Assembly: GCA_964475955.1 (NCBI GenBank) | Contig: CAYYZY010000309.1 | Coordinates: 1 to 5,347 of the forward strand | Length of the DNA stretch: 5,347 bases | Direction of reading: 5' to 3' | Source of the DNA: DATKZH01 sp964475955 | GTDB taxonomy: Bacteria; Planctomycetota; Planctomycetia; Pirellulales; Thermoguttaceae | Part shown: positions 5,286 through 5,347 of the stretch, piece by piece | Numbering within the stretch: position 1 is the first letter of the stretch | Layout: each line of letters starts with the position of its first letter | Translations under genes and position numbers: made by a program | Notes under the pieces: generated by a model | Database searches by the model: none | The model's input: the letters and a program-made list of their open reading frames with translations, nothing else | Told to the model about the DNA's origin: nothing

Positions 5286-5347
5286 GGCTGTGGTCGAGCG
5301 CAGCGAGGCCACAGTGCTACTGATTCCGGGGGCTCGCTGCGCGCGAC
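5286..5347. repeat. Palindromic intergenic repeat, family B (cut by window end)
   Basis: CTGTGGTC (5288-5295) pairs with GGCCACAG (5307-5314), one pair being G-U. In addition GCGCAGCGAG (5298-5307) is the perfect reverse complement of CTCGCTGCGC (5333-5342), and the window ends in GCGAC, the expected continuation towards the complement of GTCGAGC. So the visible part is a left arm, a small internal hairpin, a spacer at about 5315-5330 and the start of the right arm. It shares no sequence with family A. Non-coding; likely dispersed in the genome. Confidence 0.65.

Noticed and set aside
1..5347. tRNA, rRNA or a known riboswitch
   Set aside because: I saw no cloverleaf-like arms with TTCGA-type T-loops, no rRNA signature and no recognised riboswitch core in the intergenic regions.

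Overview
The window is GC-rich bacterial DNA with four complete genes, all on the + strand, separated by intergenic regions full of inverted repeats. The gene set suggests Planctomycetota, probably a Pirellulales-like lineage: a secreted formylglycine sulfatase, a two-ACT-domain protein paired with a UPF0210/DUF711 protein, a cytidylate-kinase-like protein, mostly poor Shine-Dalgarno sites, and many palindromic intergenic repeats. This taxonomic guess is inference; no rRNA or other marker is present.

Layout: 1-450 is non-coding and holds a truncated palindromic repeat (family A copy 1), a row of hairpins and dyads, a perfect TATAAT box and a leader ending in a strong ribosome binding site. 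451-1161 encodes a cytidylate-kinase-like protein (Cytidylate_kin2 type). 1162-1437 is a spacer with a good sigma70-type promoter (TTGACA, 18-base gap, TACGAT). 1438-2028 encodes a protein with two ACT domains, followed one base after its stop by a 457-residue UPF0210/DUF711 ('PFL family') protein at 2030-3403. The UPF0210 stop codon touches the left end of a second, complete copy of the palindromic repeat (3402-3524). 3525-3798 is spacer with no recognisable gene. 3799-5250 encodes an exported sulfatase. From 5267 to the end of the window is part of an unrelated second palindromic repeat family, cut off by the window edge.

How the genes work together: the ACT protein and the UPF0210 protein form a translationally coupled two-gene unit. 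ACT genes next to UPF0210 genes are a known conserved pairing of unknown biochemical function, and the ACT protein is the likely ligand-sensing partner. The kinase-like gene has its own probable promoter and nothing ties it to that pair. The sulfatase is an independent exported enzyme, probably for sulfated polysaccharide or ester use. Its main oddity is that the normally conserved catalytic histidine of the GKWH motif is methionine (GKWM). I see no clear new defence, mobile or biosynthetic system. The points most worth a second look are the repeat families and their position against gene ends, the coupled double-ACT/UPF0210 pair, and the altered sulfatase active site.
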